64,000 nucleotides of DNA, taken from the NCBI RefSeq assembly GCF_040654195.1, contig NZ_JBFAHM010000002.1, positions 558,001-622,000 on the forward strand. Reading direction: 5' to 3'. The DNA comes from Hamadaea sp013361475. GTDB lineage: Bacteria > Actinomycetota > Actinomycetes > Mycobacteriales > Micromonosporaceae. The notes below the pieces were generated by a model. It saw nothing but the letters and a program-made list of their open reading frames with translations. It searched no databases and was not told the DNA's origin. Shown piece after piece: positions 62,985 through 64,000 of this stretch (its first letter is position 1; every line of letters starts with the position of its first letter). Position numbers and translations under genes: made by a program.

Positions 62985-63725
62985 TGCGGCCAGTCGCCGG
63001 AGAACCCCGGCAACGCTCTCGTGCGCTGTCTCTGGTGTTTCCGGATGGCTGCCACCCCACGTCGCCACACCCCGCTCGAAGGTATCCGGCAGGACTTCCC
63101 GCGCTTCTCGCACGTGGTCCGCGCGGGCGAGCATCGCGCCGAACGTATGGCCCGATCGGAGGGTGGTTCCCAACTCGGTTTCGCCGGATCGCGGCGACGA
63201 GGACGGCCTCGGCCCATCGGCGTACCGCTGCCGGGCCGGACCAGCGCCTTCTGAGCACTTCTCGTGTGAGCCGGTGCAGCTGAACGACTTCACGGCCCAC
63301 CTTGGCCAGCCCAAGCTGGCCGATCGCGGCGATCGCCACCGACAGATCGAGTCCTGACGCGGCTGCGTCCCGCAAGCGTTCAGGAAACTCCGGTGCGTCA
63401 CCGACGAGGCTCGCGATCGCGTCGGCTTCCGCTCCAGTGATGTTCGGAGCGAGTCGCCATAGCAGGTCTGTCGATTCCGACCGGGCGGAAGACGTCCACC
63501 TCCACGACGTGTGCGGCGGTCCCCAGCCGTGGTCCCGCGACGTGATGAGCACATGACCAGGTCCTCCCGGCAGCCAGGGCATGATGTCGGCGGGGGCTTC
63601 TACGTTATCGAACACAAGCAGCCATCGTCGCAGCTGACGCAGGCGGCGCCCGGACTTCACGAGCCACGGCAGGCACGTTCATGTCCCCGCCGGGGCCGTG
63701 CAGCGCCAGCACGGCAACCCGGTCC
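62985..63725 (-). pseudogene. Decayed NB-ARC/TPR-type ATPase gene
   Basis: Fragments of one NB-ARC protein occur in order but in different frames. From 63725 MDRVAVLALHGPGG is a ruined P-loop (no GKT). In the frame from 63660, RWLLVFDNVEAPADIMPWLP and GPGHVLITSRDHGWG are the Walker B and sensor region, followed by a garbled segment and then AIGQLGLAKVGREVVQLHRL, which normally lies about 200 residues further on. In another frame, ARADHVREAREVLPDTFERG and HPETPETAHESVAGVLRRL are TPR remnants. So there are at least two frameshifts and one large internal deletion. Confidence 0.75.
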
Positions 63726-63761
63726 ATGAGGGTCACGGAACTCGTCCGCGTCGTGGCGGGG

Positions 63762-64000
63762 TCAGCCCGGCAGGCGGAGGCTTACCAGGCCGAGGTCGGT
63801 ACCGACGACGAGGTGCGCCGCGTCGCGTACGGCGACTGCGTTGACCGTCGCGGACAGCCGGACGCGGGCCATGTCGACTCCGGCGAGCGAGCGTACGCAC
63901 AAGGTCTGGTCGGTGCCGCCGCTGACGAGGATCGGCCGGTCGCCGAGGCGGCCGAGGGCCACGGTGTGCACCCAGCCCTGGTGCACTGTCGAAGGTGGAC
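63762..64000 (-). CDS. WD40-repeat protein (3' part only)
   Basis: The last 78 codons are present; the gene continues past the right edge. VHTVALGRLGDRPILVSGGT, then DQTLCVRSL and NAVAVRDAAHLVVGTDLGLV, form the final blades of a WD40 propeller, with D and the usual strand pattern. WD40 tails of this type often follow NACHT, NB-ARC or caspase-like domains in actinobacterial signalling proteins. It ends 36 bases before the decayed NB-ARC gene on the same strand. Confidence 0.85.
   Translation of the reverse strand, partial: PPSTVHQGWVHTVALGRLGDRPILVSGGTDQTLCVRSLAGVDMARVRLSATVNAVAVRDAAHLVVGTDLGLVSLRLPG

Overview
The window is about 70% G+C, densely coded on both strands, and rich in GTACGC/GCGTAC hexamers. 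GTG and TTG starts, tightly overlapping genes, a lone DUF222/HNH gene, an ECF42-type sigma factor and an lprG-like operon all indicate a filamentous actinobacterium. Micromonosporaceae is the best guess, made from sequence style only. No rRNA, tRNA, CRISPR array or intact prophage was recognised. Most of the window looks like ordinary chromosome.

Layout. 1-3969 (minus): trypsin-like protease, MoxR AAA+ ATPase, DUF58 protein and two VWA membrane proteins, the actinobacterial MoxR operon, running off the left edge. 4023-8329: methyltransferase, GNAT enzyme, a TetR repressor divergent from a FabF-type ketosynthase with a perfect operator between them, and an unknown gene. 8368-10675: an LprG-like lipoprotein translationally coupled to an MFS protein resembling mycobacterial Rv1410c/P55. 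10776-18060: flavoprotein, YjbR-like protein, a glycosidase-fold protein divergent from a TetR regulator over two operators, a membrane protein, an acetyltransferase and a GGDEF-EAL protein. 18408-20016: a DGPF (YCII) protein with its ECF42 sigma factor. 20047-25142: small genes, a rhomboid, a ClpC-like ATPase with a small membrane protein, and DoxX.

25374-44835 is a carbohydrate region. It has a secreted GH54 arabinofuranosidase with CBM42 behind a LacI-type operator, then a DHA2 exporter with a C-terminal winged-helix-like tail. A seven-gene minus-strand operon follows (two FAD_oxidored flavoproteins, a GH38-like hydrolase, a sugar-binding lipoprotein, two ABC permeases, a Tat-exported beta-helix protein). 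A third FAD_oxidored gene coupled to a LacI regulator diverges from it, and A+T-rich operator-like dyads lie between the two units.

44929-59712: PPOX protein, a secreted beta-propeller, an alpha/beta-hydrolase membrane protein, and a small type-VII-secretion-like module. The module is an EspC-like protein, a WXG-type protein ending in a papain-like cysteine peptidase, an unknown protein, and a convergent membrane-anchored chagasin-like (I42) candidate inhibitor. I think this possible protease/inhibitor pair is the most interesting part of the window. A second ClpC-like ATPase, a SPASM radical SAM enzyme, a TetR/SnoaL pair with two perfect 16-bp operators, a sulfite-oxidase-type enzyme and a catalytically dead M16 homologue follow.

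59950-64000 is less orderly: an atypical small gene, a DUF222/HNH endonuclease gene with low-complexity coding repeats whose 3' end is repeated downstream in 224-225-bp units, a decayed NB-ARC gene, and the end of a WD40 gene.

A recurring structural theme is tandem repetition that begins at, or just before, a gene's stop codon (5194, 7690, 25141, 62318), with the stop codon itself repeated.
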